DNA of 64,000 bases, taken from positions 3,906,001-3,970,000 of the forward strand of contig NC_018014.1 of NCBI RefSeq assembly GCF_000265425.1, given 5' to 3'. The DNA is from Terriglobus roseus DSM 18391. GTDB taxonomy: Bacteria; Acidobacteriota; Terriglobia; Terriglobales; Acidobacteriaceae. Positions 1-9,397 of the stretch are shown here, in pieces (the first letter of the stretch is position 1; every line of letters starts with the position of its first letter). The notes below the pieces were generated by a model. That model was not told the origin of the DNA, searched no databases, and worked only from the letters and a program-made list of their open reading frames with translations. A program made the translations under genes and the position numbers.

Positions 1-2725
<2,725 letters not shown>

Positions 2726-2745
2726 TTCTCTTTAACGGAAACGAG

Positions 2746-2776
2746 GAAGGGCGGGCTCGCAGCGAGCCCGCCCTTC
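2746..2776. terminator. Terminator hairpin between convergent pyrG and DUF4142 gene
   Basis: A 15-base arm (GAAGGGCGGGCTCGC) is followed after one base by its exact reverse complement and then TTTCG. The GC-rich stem sits 20 nt after the pyrG stop and 18 nt from the stop of the opposing gene, so it probably serves both. Confidence 0.8.
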
Positions 2777-2794
2777 TTTCGTCACGACAACCAC

Positions 2795-3331
2795 TTACAT
2801 ACCGGCTGCAGACTTCTTGCCCATCTTGGTCACAGCCATGTCCGCCATCTTTGTGTGCATGGCGACAACCTTCTCACCCTTCGCCACAGCCTTCTTGAAT
2901 TCAGCATCGTTCGTCGTCGACACTTCCTGCTGAAACAGGCTCAGCGCCGTGTGGTGATCGTCGTCCATGCCCATCATGTAGGCCTTGTCGAAATCCATAC
3001 CGGACAACTGCTGCAGTGCGTCGAACTTCTGCTGATGCGCCGCATCCAGCTCCATCACCGGCGTAACGCCCCACTTGTCAGCGAAAGGCTTCATCTCGGT
3101 CTCCAGCGCCGTGTGGTCCGTGACCATCTTCTGCGCGTAAGCCTTCACCTTCGGGTTGCTGCCCTTATCCGCCGCCAGCTTGCTGAAAGTAATCTCGGTG
3201 TAATCGCTCTGCGAAGCTGTCTTCAGGAACTGCTTGTCCCCATCGGCGCTCTGTGCCGAAGCGACTGCAGCGCCTGCTGCGCCTGCTGCGATGGAACAAC
3301 CAACGATCGCTGCACATAAGATGTTGTTCAT
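2795..3331 (-). CDS. DUF4142 domain secreted protein
   Basis: This is a 178-residue protein. The start at 3331 gives a standard Sec signal peptide (MNNILCAAIVGCSIAAGAAG, cleavage likely after ASAQS) and has a GGGAG ribosome-binding site upstream; a longer open frame upstream lacks a signal peptide. The mature part is a helical DUF4142 domain (ferritin-like four-helix type), with typical blocks such as FLKTASQSDYTEI, KAYAQKMVTDH and LQQLSGMDFDKAYM. DUF4142 proteins are exported, often stress-linked proteins with no established biochemical activity. The His residues in VTDHTALE and DDDHHTAL could bind metal, but that is inference. Confidence 0.85.
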   Translation of the reverse strand: MNNILCAAIVGCSIAAGAAGAAVASAQSADGDKQFLKTASQSDYTEITFSKLAADKGSNPKVKAYAQKMVTDHTALETEMKPFADKWGVTPVMELDAAHQQKFDALQQLSGMDFDKAYMMGMDDDHHTALSLFQQEVSTTNDAEFKKAVAKGEKVVAMHTKMADMAVTKMGKKSAAGM

Positions 3332-3579
3332 AAGAAATCTCCCGCGGCGTCCAGCGCCGGCTTTACTGGTAGGAGGCGATGCAATGCAACATTCGTTGCA
3401 GCCGCCACGCACTCGGTCGAACGTCACGTTGAGACTTTGTGTCCGCCGTCAGGAAGTCGGGCCAACAACCGAAGCAAATCGCATCGGTCGCCTCGAGTTC
3501 ATACCGTCTGCACACGAACATCCGGCAAAGATTCCGCACACACAAGCAGCGCCAATCCGCGCTGTGCATCCTAGCGATC

Positions 3580-4290
3580 ATGGCCATTGAACCTCTCCCA
3601 GGCGAACGCGAGCGTCAGCAGGAAGTCGCGCGTCAGCAGCGCATCGCATACAAAGAAAAGCCGCGCAGCCGCGCTGGCGCCATTCTGCTTGGCCTGCTGC
3701 TCTTCTTCGCACTCGGCATCGCTGGCGCCGTTTGGCTACTGCGGCACGCCGGCACCAACGGCGCAGCCGGCACCATCGCCAGCTACCTCATGGGCAACCG
3801 TGAAAGCTTCAACACCAGTGCACCCGACGTAGTCAGCCAGATCCAGCGGCTCAACCGGCTCGAGACCGTCAGCTACTCCGTTGACACCGTCGTAGAAGGC
3901 AAGCGAACCAACGCTGTTCTGCCAGACCTGCTCTTCGGCGATCGCCTCCTGCTCGTCGTCCACGGCCAGGTCGTCGCCGGCGTCGATCTCTCAAAACTCA
4001 AGCCCGAGTCGGTCCAGGTCAACGGTCGTTCCGTCACCATCGAACTGCCCGCATCGCAGATCTTCACCACCAAGATCGACAGCGCCAAGACGAAGGTCTT
4101 CGCACGCACCACGGGCCTCCTGGTACAGGCCGACCCCAACCTTGAGTCCGACACCCGCTCCACGGCAGAGAATCAAATCCTCCAGGCCGCTACCACCGAC
4201 GGCATTCTCGACACCGCGCGCAGCAACGCCCGCGGCAGCATGGAAAGCCTGCTGCGCGGACTCGGATTCGAAACAGTAACGGTTCGCTAA
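3580..4290 (+). CDS. DUF4230 domain membrane-anchored protein
   Basis: A 236-residue protein with a basic N-terminal tail, one transmembrane segment at about residues 28-47 (ILLGLLLFFALGIAGAVWLL) and an external DUF4230 domain. The domain carries the family feature of a repeated VVxGxxxAGVDLSKL / VTIELPASQIF beta pattern. Function is unknown. I chose the ATG at 3580 because the preceding 47 codons of open frame look like non-coding sequence between divergent genes. The stop overlaps the stop of the opposing toxin gene by 4 bases. Confidence 0.75.
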   Translation: MAIEPLPGERERQQEVARQQRIAYKEKPRSRAGAILLGLLLFFALGIAGAVWLLRHAGTNGAAGTIASYLMGNRESFNTSAPDVVSQIQRLNRLETVSYSVDTVVEGKRTNAVLPDLLFGDRLLLVVHGQVVAGVDLSKLKPESVQVNGRSVTIELPASQIFTTKIDSAKTKVFARTTGLLVQADPNLESDTRSTAENQILQAATTDGILDTARSNARGSMESLLRGLGFETVTVR

Positions 4291-4715
4291 ACGGCGAGCA
4301 GCGTGCAATCCGGCGTATAGCTCGCAAGCGCTTTGTCAAAGGTGACAAGCCGTAGTCCGGCCGCGGTCGCAAATGATGAAAGATAAGCATCCGCCCAGCG
4401 ATTGGGGGCGGGCTTCCCAAACTCTGCCCGCTTTAGGAAAAGCTCGTCCAAACCTCCGGGCTCCGGGACAAGCTCCAGATAGCCCTGCTGTGTAAGCTCG
4501 GCAAGAAACTTTTTGGCATCATTGTTGGAACGCACTTCCAGGCCGGTCGAAGCCTCAAGCGTCAACTGCCTCAGCACTCCCAGTTGGGTCAGCCTGCACA
4601 CATGGAGTAGGGGCCGCCCAACTGCGTCGTACCAGCCATTCGCGGCCTCGAAATGTCGATGTCCAGCAATTGACAGAGACACCACCACATTCACATCCGG
4701 AAAGTAACGTGTCAC
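4287..4715 (-). CDS. PIN domain toxin, VapC type
   Basis: This 142-residue protein has a PIN-domain fold: MTRYFPDVNVVVSLSI carries the first acidic residue, RLTQLGVLRQL is the second block seen in VapC/Smg6-like PIN toxins, and ADAYLSSFATAAGLRLVTFD gives the last acidic pair. Such proteins are Mg-dependent RNases that cut tRNA, rRNA or mRNA when released from their antitoxin. The start overlaps the upstream antitoxin stop by 4 bases (ATGA), a classic co-translated toxin-antitoxin layout. The RNA target cannot be inferred. Confidence 0.85.
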   Translation of the reverse strand: MTRYFPDVNVVVSLSIAGHRHFEAANGWYDAVGRPLLHVCRLTQLGVLRQLTLEASTGLEVRSNNDAKKFLAELTQQGYLELVPEPGGLDELFLKRAEFGKPAPNRWADAYLSSFATAAGLRLVTFDKALASYTPDCTLLAV

Positions 4716-4957
4716 TCGGTCCCCGGCTCGCCGAAGATCGCGGTGTCATTACTCACCGGTTCGACTACACGCCCCTTCGCGAAGCAGAAAGTCGGCCATG
4801 CCCGTCGCTTCCCTTCGGACTCCCGCGTCTGTGGTGCTTCATGCAACATCCGGTAAACAGCCCGCGTGATGAGCGCTTTCACGCTGGTTTGTTCGGACGC
4901 AGCCTTCCCCTTCAGATCCGCGTACAAAGCATCATCGAAATCGACCGTGGTGCGCAT
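4712..4957 (-). CDS. Ribbon-helix-helix antitoxin, VapB type
   Basis: An 81-residue protein. The N-terminus MRTTVDFDDALYADLKGKAA reads as a ribbon-helix-helix DNA-binding strand and first helix, followed by SVKALITRAVYRML as helix two. The C-terminal 35 residues are polar and Trp/Phe-containing, suited to wrap the toxin. It is upstream of and overlaps the PIN toxin. Antitoxins of this family normally repress their own promoter, and a perfect inverted repeat lies 15 bases upstream of the start. Confidence 0.8.
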   Translation of the reverse strand: MRTTVDFDDALYADLKGKAASEQTSVKALITRAVYRMLHEAPQTRESEGKRRAWPTFCFAKGRVVEPVSNDTAIFGEPGTE

Positions 4958-4971
4958 GTCACCATCGTATC

Positions 4972-4987
4972 AGCCATATTTATGGCT
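4972..4987. promoter_or_regulatory. Candidate VapB/VapBC operator
   Basis: AGCCATA-TT-TATGGCT is a perfect 7-bp inverted repeat with a 2-base centre, located 15 bases upstream of the antitoxin start in an AT-rich patch. Its position and symmetry fit the autoregulatory operator of a dimeric ribbon-helix-helix antitoxin. Confidence 0.55.
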
Positions 4988-5008
4988 ATTCGTTTTAAAC
5001 CAAAAAAC

Positions 5009-5028
5009 GGCCCTCCGGGAGGAGGGCC
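5009..5028 (-). terminator. Intrinsic terminator of the ompA-like transcript or of a small RNA
   Basis: GGCCCTCC and GGAGGGCC pair over 8 bp around a 4-base loop. On the minus strand the stem is followed by GTTTTTTGG, a proper U-tract. The nearest minus-strand coding end is at 5242, leaving about 210 nt of transcribed, highly structured RNA before it. Confidence 0.8.
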
Positions 5029-5029
5029 A

Positions 5030-5216
5030 ATCTGCCTTGGTTCTCTCTGCTTAGGAGAGCTTGTATGAACGTCATCGCTGACGTTCAATCTTTGGGCCTA
5101 CCGGCGAAATCTTTCTCACCGGCTGGCGAATCTTGGGCGCGAAGCGACCACCTTCGCGAGTCTCTAGTCACTCCGGCTTGTTTTAGCGCCGCACCTGCTC
5201 AGCCAGCAGGTGCGGC
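5030..5216 (-). ncRNA. Candidate structured RNA: string of hairpins downstream of the ompA-like gene
   Basis: Reading the minus strand, five stem-loops precede the terminator. They are a perfect 12-bp stem at 5188-5216, a 7-bp stem at 5138-5158 (CGCGAAG/CTTCGCG) and a 7-bp stem at 5101-5122. An 8-bp stem with a GCGA (GNRA) tetraloop lies at 5067-5086, and a 5-bp stem at 5043-5059. There is no protein-coding reading frame. It may be a long 3' UTR of the ompA-like mRNA, an sRNA processed from it, or an independent transcript. I do not recognise it as 6S, tmRNA, SRP or RNase P RNA. The boundaries are approximate. Confidence 0.55.
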
Positions 5217-5241
5217 ACCGATTTCCCCGGAGGAGGGAACT

Positions 5242-6159
5242 TTACTGCAGCGAACCACCATTGGTGGTGCTGTTCGAAATGTTGCTGTTCGACGGATTCG
5301 CAGTGTTCGACACGGTCGAGCTGCCATCCATCGTCGCCAGGCTGTTGTGCAGCAGCGTCACGCGGACGCCGTTTGCAATCGTCTTCTCGCCTTCCGGCGT
5401 GGACTTCGCGCTTGCCTTGCCCAGACCCGAGCGGTAGATCTTGTAGATCGGTACCTGGTGCTCGGTCACGAGATAACGGACAACCGAGTCGGCCATTGCA
5501 GTGGAGCTTCCAACACCGGCGCGGCTATAGCCCTGCACTTCGATGATGTAGCCCTTCTCATTTGCCAGCTTGCTCGCCACTTCATCCAGATCAGCCTTGG
5601 CCTTGGTGCCGAGAGTCGTGCGGCCGCGGGGGAATGCAACCGGGGTGCTCGTCACTGCGGAGTACTGGTCAAGGTTCGTGACAGTTCCGTGAAGAGCATC
5701 GGTACGCGTGCTGGCTGCCGTCGCCGTGCTGTTTGCCGCGTCTGCACGAGTGCCGGCTTCTGCCGCGTGAGTATCAGCAATCAAGGCTGCATCGCTGGCC
5801 TTTTTGATACCGGCGGTCGCGCGCGAGTCTACGTCACGAATGTCGTTTGCGTTCTTCGACTGCAGCTGGTCCAGCTCATTGACGCGATCCTTGATCGGGT
5901 CCATCTGGCGCTTTACCCACTTCTTACGAGCCAGGGGATTCATGTGACCCCAGAAGCCTTCCTTCGACTGCATCTGGAGCGGCGTGCCGGTGGCGTAAGA
6001 GCCCTTGTCGGTCGCGTCCTGCTTAGCAGCGGGGGCAGTGGTGGTCTGAGTCTGATCTGCTGCGGCCTGCGCATGCGAAGGAATTGAAAGTGCACCAGTC
6101 AACAGCAGCGCCGAAACTCCAAAGGTCGCGGTCTTGGTGAAGATATTCTGCTTATTCAT
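5242..6159 (-). CDS. OmpA family outer membrane protein
   Basis: A 305-residue protein. Starting at 6159 places an AAGGAG ribosome-binding site at good distance and gives a clear signal peptide (MNKQNIFTKTATFGVSALLL ... SHAQA). The middle (about residues 60-160) is Ala-rich and helical, with heptad-like spacing resembling a lipoprotein or coiled-coil stalk. The C-terminal domain (about 165-280) has the OmpA/Pal layout: a start at VAFPRGRTTLGTKAKADLDE, a central IIEVQGYSRAG, then VRYLVTEHQVP and NGVRVTLL. Such domains bind diaminopimelate in peptidoglycan. The last 30 residues are Ser/Asn-rich. The transcript continues into a structured RNA region. Confidence 0.8.
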   Translation of the reverse strand: MNKQNIFTKTATFGVSALLLTGALSIPSHAQAAADQTQTTTAPAAKQDATDKGSYATGTPLQMQSKEGFWGHMNPLARKKWVKRQMDPIKDRVNELDQLQSKNANDIRDVDSRATAGIKKASDAALIADTHAAEAGTRADAANSTATAASTRTDALHGTVTNLDQYSAVTSTPVAFPRGRTTLGTKAKADLDEVASKLANEKGYIIEVQGYSRAGVGSSTAMADSVVRYLVTEHQVPIYKIYRSGLGKASAKSTPEGEKTIANGVRVTLLHNSLATMDGSSTVSNTANPSNSNISNSTTNGGSLQ

Positions 6160-6329
6160 AACGGTGTTGCTCCTTCCGGGTTTGCCTGATCGCTCGCAGT
6201 GGAGCGACACAAGCTTGTACGCGGATACTAAGAGCAACCGACGCGCCAAAGTCTGCGCCAACATTAATTACAATGAAATGAATAACTTATCGTTCAAACG
6301 ACCATCGAGACAATCTTAGGCAGTGCCCA

Positions 6330-6350
6330 GAACGGAAGTTTCTTCCGTTC
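6330..6350. terminator. Hairpin downstream of the minus-strand gene ending at 6392
   Basis: GAACGGAAG-TTT-CTTCCGTTC is a perfect 9-bp inverted repeat 41 nt past the stop. There is no U-tract, so this is a possible rho-independent or processing hairpin only. Confidence 0.4.
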
Positions 6351-6391
6351 CAGCAGGCAATTTTGGCTCGAATGCCCGGCGCTTGCGGGTC

Positions 6392-6916
6392 CTACCGAAG
6401 TTCGGTGCGCACAACCTGGATTGCAGGCGGTTGCACATCCCAGTTGGCGGGGACGGATTCGAAGATCAGTCGAAAGTCCCGATGATCGCCCGGCTTGATC
6501 GGATCTGCTGATAGTGGTTGCAGATCGACATAAGGAACACGCGTCCGGACAACCGCAACCGGAACCGTCTCGCGATGCGGTGCCGTTCCGTCCGAGGTCG
6601 AAAAGGTCACCTGCACCTCGGCTCCTGTCAGCGTCTTGGTTCCCGTATTCCCGATCACGCCATCGACATACGTCGCCTTGCCACCGGTGCCATTCGTAGC
6701 TTCGGACATCGAGATGTTCGTGATCGGCAGGCTGGCTGCATAAGCATCCGGCGCCAGTGCCGCACCGGTGTTCGCCGGCGCACGCCGCAGCGTCGCTATG
6801 GCAGCAACCGCAACAATGACCAGCACGGCCACAGCCGCAATGATCCAAGTCTGCGGTGAGACGGTGCGTTCGGGTTCAGGCGTAAGAAAGGGCGTTTGGG
6901 TACCGTCGGCTGCCAT
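6392..6916 (-). CDS. Single-pass membrane protein, DUF2393-like
   Basis: A 174-residue protein with a short Pro-rich cytoplasmic tail, one transmembrane helix at about residues 23-44 (WIIAAVAVLVIVAVAAIATL) and an external beta-rich domain. The domain has ITNISMSEATN, a VDGVIGNTGTKTLTGAEVQVTF strand pair and a C-terminal DHRDFRLIFESVP, a layout found in DUF2393/FxLYD-like proteins that carry an Ig-like fold. No enzyme motif is visible. The exact family assignment is tentative. It stands alone between divergent genes. Confidence 0.6.
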   Translation of the reverse strand: MAADGTQTPFLTPEPERTVSPQTWIIAAVAVLVIVAVAAIATLRRAPANTGAALAPDAYAASLPITNISMSEATNGTGGKATYVDGVIGNTGTKTLTGAEVQVTFSTSDGTAPHRETVPVAVVRTRVPYVDLQPLSADPIKPGDHRDFRLIFESVPANWDVQPPAIQVVRTELR

Positions 6917-7126
6917 CGCTAAGGAGTCTACTACGCAGCATTTTCACGAAACATCCCATTTGGATAGCAACGGGTACCCCTACTTCGGCGGTACCAGGCT
7001 GATTCCTCGCAAAACATTCATCGAATATGCGTGCGGACTGTGGCACATTGCTGACATACCACCCATCCAGAACGCAGCATGAGTCGTATCTAAGCCAGAC
7101 ACCCCCAAGAAGGCAGGAACAACGAC

Positions 7127-7219
7127 ATGGAAGCCGTCCCTCAGTCCCGTGAATGGACCTACCGCGCATCTGCGCTCTGCTGTGGCATGCTCTTTCTGCT
7201 GGGAATGCTGATCTTCTAA
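7127..7219 (+). CDS. Small single-TM protein, 30 residues
   Basis: A 31-codon frame begins with an ATG at 7127, 10 nt after an AGGCAGGA ribosome-binding sequence. It encodes a soluble N-terminus (MEAVPQSREWTYRASA) followed by one hydrophobic helix, LCCGMLFLLGMLIF, and a stop. The composition is typical of small membrane proteins, and the frame occupies an otherwise unexplained gap before the convergent DnaC-like gene. No homology can be asserted. Confidence 0.45.
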   Translation: MEAVPQSREWTYRASALCCGMLFLLGMLIF

Positions 7220-7243
7220 CGCTGCCCGCGAACCATCGGACTG

Positions 7244-8056
7244 CTAGGCGAAGGAAGCCTTCTTGACCTTCTGGCGGAAGTCTTCGCCCTGCATCTCGAC
7301 CACGATGCACATCTCCTGCAACCGCGAACGCATGCGTTCCCCAATGCGATCCCCCAGCGTCTCTTCTCGCACCACGCGAGTGGGCCGCTGACTATCCTCA
7401 CCAACCGCCATTCCCAGCGGTGGCAGATTCGCATAGTTCGTCGTAATAATCGTCGTCCGCTTGTCGTTGTACCGAGTGTTCAGGATGTGCGCGACCGTAT
7501 CCCAAACCCAGTCCGTCGGCTTCGACGCGCCAATCTCATCCAGCACCAGAACCTCCGCATCGAAGACCGGCGCCAGCACTTCCAACTCCGTCGCCGCAAC
7601 GCGCGAGTTGTAGCTGTTCTGCACCTGCTTCAGTAACTCGCGATAGTCATAGAACAATCCCGTCGCGCCGCGCTCATCCACCAGCGCCTGCAGAATCCCC
7701 ACCGCCAGGTGCGTCTTCCCAACGCCGATCGCACCCGTCAGCAGCAGGCCGGCACCATCGTTCATCAGCGGATAGCCATCCACAAACTTGCGTGCGTTCC
7801 GCAGAGCCGTACTCAACGACCGATGCGACCCCTCGCCAAAGTTCGGCTCAAACGAGTCCAGCGTGCAGTGCTCATACCGCCGGGGAATGCGTGCCAGGTT
7901 CAGCACCCGGCGAGTCCGGCGCTGCGCGCGACAGACGCACGGCACCGCCGTCCGCTTACCCGCAGCATCCTCCACAACGCGCATGCCCTGCCCTTCGCAG
8001 AACTTGCACATCTCTTCCAGATCTGCCGCAAAGCCGAGTTGGTCCGCTGTACTCAC
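7244..8056 (-). CDS. DnaC/DnaI-like AAA+ ATPase, putative helicase loader
   Basis: This 270-residue protein has an N-terminal Cys cluster (CKFCEG ... VPCVC, about residues 18-42) likely to hold zinc. An AAA+ domain follows with Walker A GAIGVGKTH (about 108-116) and Walker B VLVLDEIG, sensor region TTIITTNY, and a C-terminal RxxSRL-type arginine region (RMRSRLQEM). The layout matches DnaC/DnaI/IstB-type ATPases. With no transposase next to it, a chromosomal helicase-loading role is more likely than an IS21 helper. The gene appears monocistronic. Confidence 0.8.
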   Translation of the reverse strand: MSTADQLGFAADLEEMCKFCEGQGMRVVEDAAGKRTAVPCVCRAQRRTRRVLNLARIPRRYEHCTLDSFEPNFGEGSHRSLSTALRNARKFVDGYPLMNDGAGLLLTGAIGVGKTHLAVGILQALVDERGATGLFYDYRELLKQVQNSYNSRVAATELEVLAPVFDAEVLVLDEIGASKPTDWVWDTVAHILNTRYNDKRTTIITTNYANLPPLGMAVGEDSQRPTRVVREETLGDRIGERMRSRLQEMCIVVEMQGEDFRQKVKKASFA

Positions 8057-8176
8057 AATCCTGATGCTAACGCGATTCTGCCTCCAGCTCTGCCGGGTGA
8101 CAGCGCTGGAGGCAGAGGAAATCCATGCAACGCCTCGGATGACAAAGCGAATCGCCGTGTCGACCGGAAGCAGGTT

Positions 8177-8746
8177 CTACTGCCGAGCAGCCACCGCCGC
8201 TGCATCACTCTGTTGCGGAGTCGTGGTCGTACAAACTGCCTGCGCATCGCCCACCTTCGCCTTGCACTCCTGGTACGCAATCACCACACCCTTGTGATCC
8301 AGGCAGGTCGTCGAAGTAGCGGCACCCGAGCGATTGCTCCAAATCTGGCCCGCAGTAAAACAGGCCTGCACCCGCGGCAGTCTCGCCTTCACCATCGTCA
8401 CATTGCCGATCGTGCTGAAGTCCATCGGAAACGGCACGGTGGCCGGCTTCGGCACAGCCGCATCCACGCGCACAATCGCCGTCACATGATGTTCCGCCCT
8501 GTCGCCAGGCGGCGTATTCGTGGATGGCGTAGCAAAACCCGGTCCCGCTACGGTGCAGTTCGCATCGGCCTGCGCCTGTGGCAAAGGATTACCGGTTGGA
8601 TCGGTAGCGCACGGCTGTGCGCCACCCGTGTGATTCTGAGTTCCCGGAGGTGTGGCCTGCCCGGGCGGTACGCTCTGCGCCCCCGCCAGTGCGGCGACGC
8701 TGAGTGCGCCAAATACAACGAGAACGCGTCCTGCGTGCTTCATCAT
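8177..8746 (-). CDS. Secreted protein of unknown function
   Basis: A 189-residue protein beginning MMKHAGRVLVVFGALSVAAL, a clean signal peptide ending near AGAQS, with a GGGAGG ribosome-binding site upstream of 8746. The mature protein starts with a Pro/Gly/Thr-rich linker and then has a region with four to five Cys residues (VQACFT, TTCLDH, YQECKAK, AVCTTT) that could form disulphides in the periplasm. I do not recognise the family. It lies between the DnaC-like gene and the rpmE promoter, facing away from rpmE. Confidence 0.65.
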   Translation of the reverse strand: MMKHAGRVLVVFGALSVAALAGAQSVPPGQATPPGTQNHTGGAQPCATDPTGNPLPQAQADANCTVAGPGFATPSTNTPPGDRAEHHVTAIVRVDAAVPKPATVPFPMDFSTIGNVTMVKARLPRVQACFTAGQIWSNRSGAATSTTCLDHKGVVIAYQECKAKVGDAQAVCTTTTPQQSDAAAVAARQ

Positions 8747-8913
8747 TGTGCGGTCCTCCCTTAGGGCCGGAATTGTATGCCTTAAGCCACACATAAGAAC
8801 AGCAGCTGGCTTTTCGCAATCCGAAACCCGAATGCTTCAGATAGCCGAAGCCGCCAGCGTGATGCCTGCTCAACTCGCAACTGAGACGATTCATACCCGG
8901 CCGGCACCCTCCA

Positions 8914-8942
8914 TTGCGAACCGGAACAGACAGGGATAGAAT
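8914..8942 (+). promoter_or_regulatory. Sigma-70-type promoter of rpmE
   Basis: TTGCGA at 8914-8919 and TAGAAT at 8937-8942 are separated by 17 nt, matching the housekeeping consensus at 4/6 and 5/6 positions. Initiation near 8949 would produce a leader of about 145 nt before rpmE. Confidence 0.6.
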
Positions 8943-8957
8943 AGGAAATGCGCCGGA

Positions 8958-9065
8958 ACGCAGAAATGCGTGACGCCAGGGCAAAGCGACGGGAACATCG
9001 ATGTGGCGTGACTGTAACCGCTGCAAGCGAACCGTGAGCCAGATGCGCGGACTTCCGAAAGGAAG
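8958..9065 (+). promoter_or_regulatory. Folded 5' leader of rpmE, candidate ribosomal-protein leader
   Basis: Three stems can be drawn: ACGCA-GAAA-TGCGT at 8958-8971 (GNRA loop), ACGCCA 8973-8978 pairing with TGGCGT 9004-9009, and CTTCC-GAAA-GGAAG at 9052-9065 (GNRA loop). L31 genes in several phyla have autoregulatory leaders, so this may be one. No known motif can be assigned by eye. Confidence 0.45.
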
Positions 9066-9093
9066 CCCAAACTCCCAAAGAATCGAGTCACAA

Positions 9094-9324
9094 ATGCCGA
9101 AACAAGGAATTCACCCGAACTACGTCAAAACCAACGTCAAGTGCGCCTGCGGAACTACCTTCGAGACCCGCTCCACGCACAAGGGCGACATCCTGCTGGA
9201 AATCTGCAGCGCATGCCACCCCTTCTTCACGGGTAAGAGCAAGGTCATGGACACCGCCGGCCGTATCGAGCGCTTCAAGCGCAAGTTCGCCAAGAGCGAT
9301 TCGTCCGTCGCTGCAGCCAAGTAA
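9094..9324 (+). CDS. rpmE: 50S ribosomal protein L31
   Basis: The 76-residue protein begins [20 protein letters not shown] and contains the zinc-binding Cys set CACG and CSAC of the C+ form of L31, then the family block [21 protein letters not shown]31 sits at the 30S-50S bridge on the large subunit. The ATG at 9094 is the family start. An in-frame ATG at 9001 would add 31 residues but lies inside the folded leader, so I do not use it. The gene is followed by its own terminator. Confidence 0.97.
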   Translation: MPKQGIHPNYVKTNVKCACGTTFETRSTHKGDILLEICSACHPFFTGKSKVMDTAGRIERFKRKFAKSDSSVAAAK

Positions 9325-9346
9325 ACGAAACAACGCTCCAACAGGA

Positions 9347-9373
9347 AAGAGCCTCCGGGATCCGGAGGCTCTT
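9347..9373 (+). terminator. Terminator hairpin after rpmE
   Basis: AAGAGCCTCCGG and CCGGAGGCTCTT form a perfect 12-bp stem around GAT, 22 nt after the rpmE stop. The T-tract is short (CTTCTTG). Confidence 0.75.
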
Positions 9374-9397
9374 CTTGCATCAGGGTAGATATACAAG

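Noticed and set aside
7244..8056. IstB helper of an IS21 element
   Set aside because: No istA transposase or terminal inverted repeats are adjacent, and the N-terminal Cys cluster fits DnaC/DnaI-like loaders.
8991..9048. Cobalamin-riboswitch-like strings upstream of rpmE
   Set aside because: ACTGTAACC and GAGCCAGAT resemble parts of the cobalamin riboswitch, but the P3-P6 region between GGGAA and ACTGTAA is too short (about 15 nt) and the downstream gene is a ribosomal protein.
9001..9093. In-frame ATG upstream of rpmE with a CNRC motif
   Set aside because: The extension lies inside the folded leader and would add a non-homologous N-terminus to L31; the family start at 9094 is better supported.
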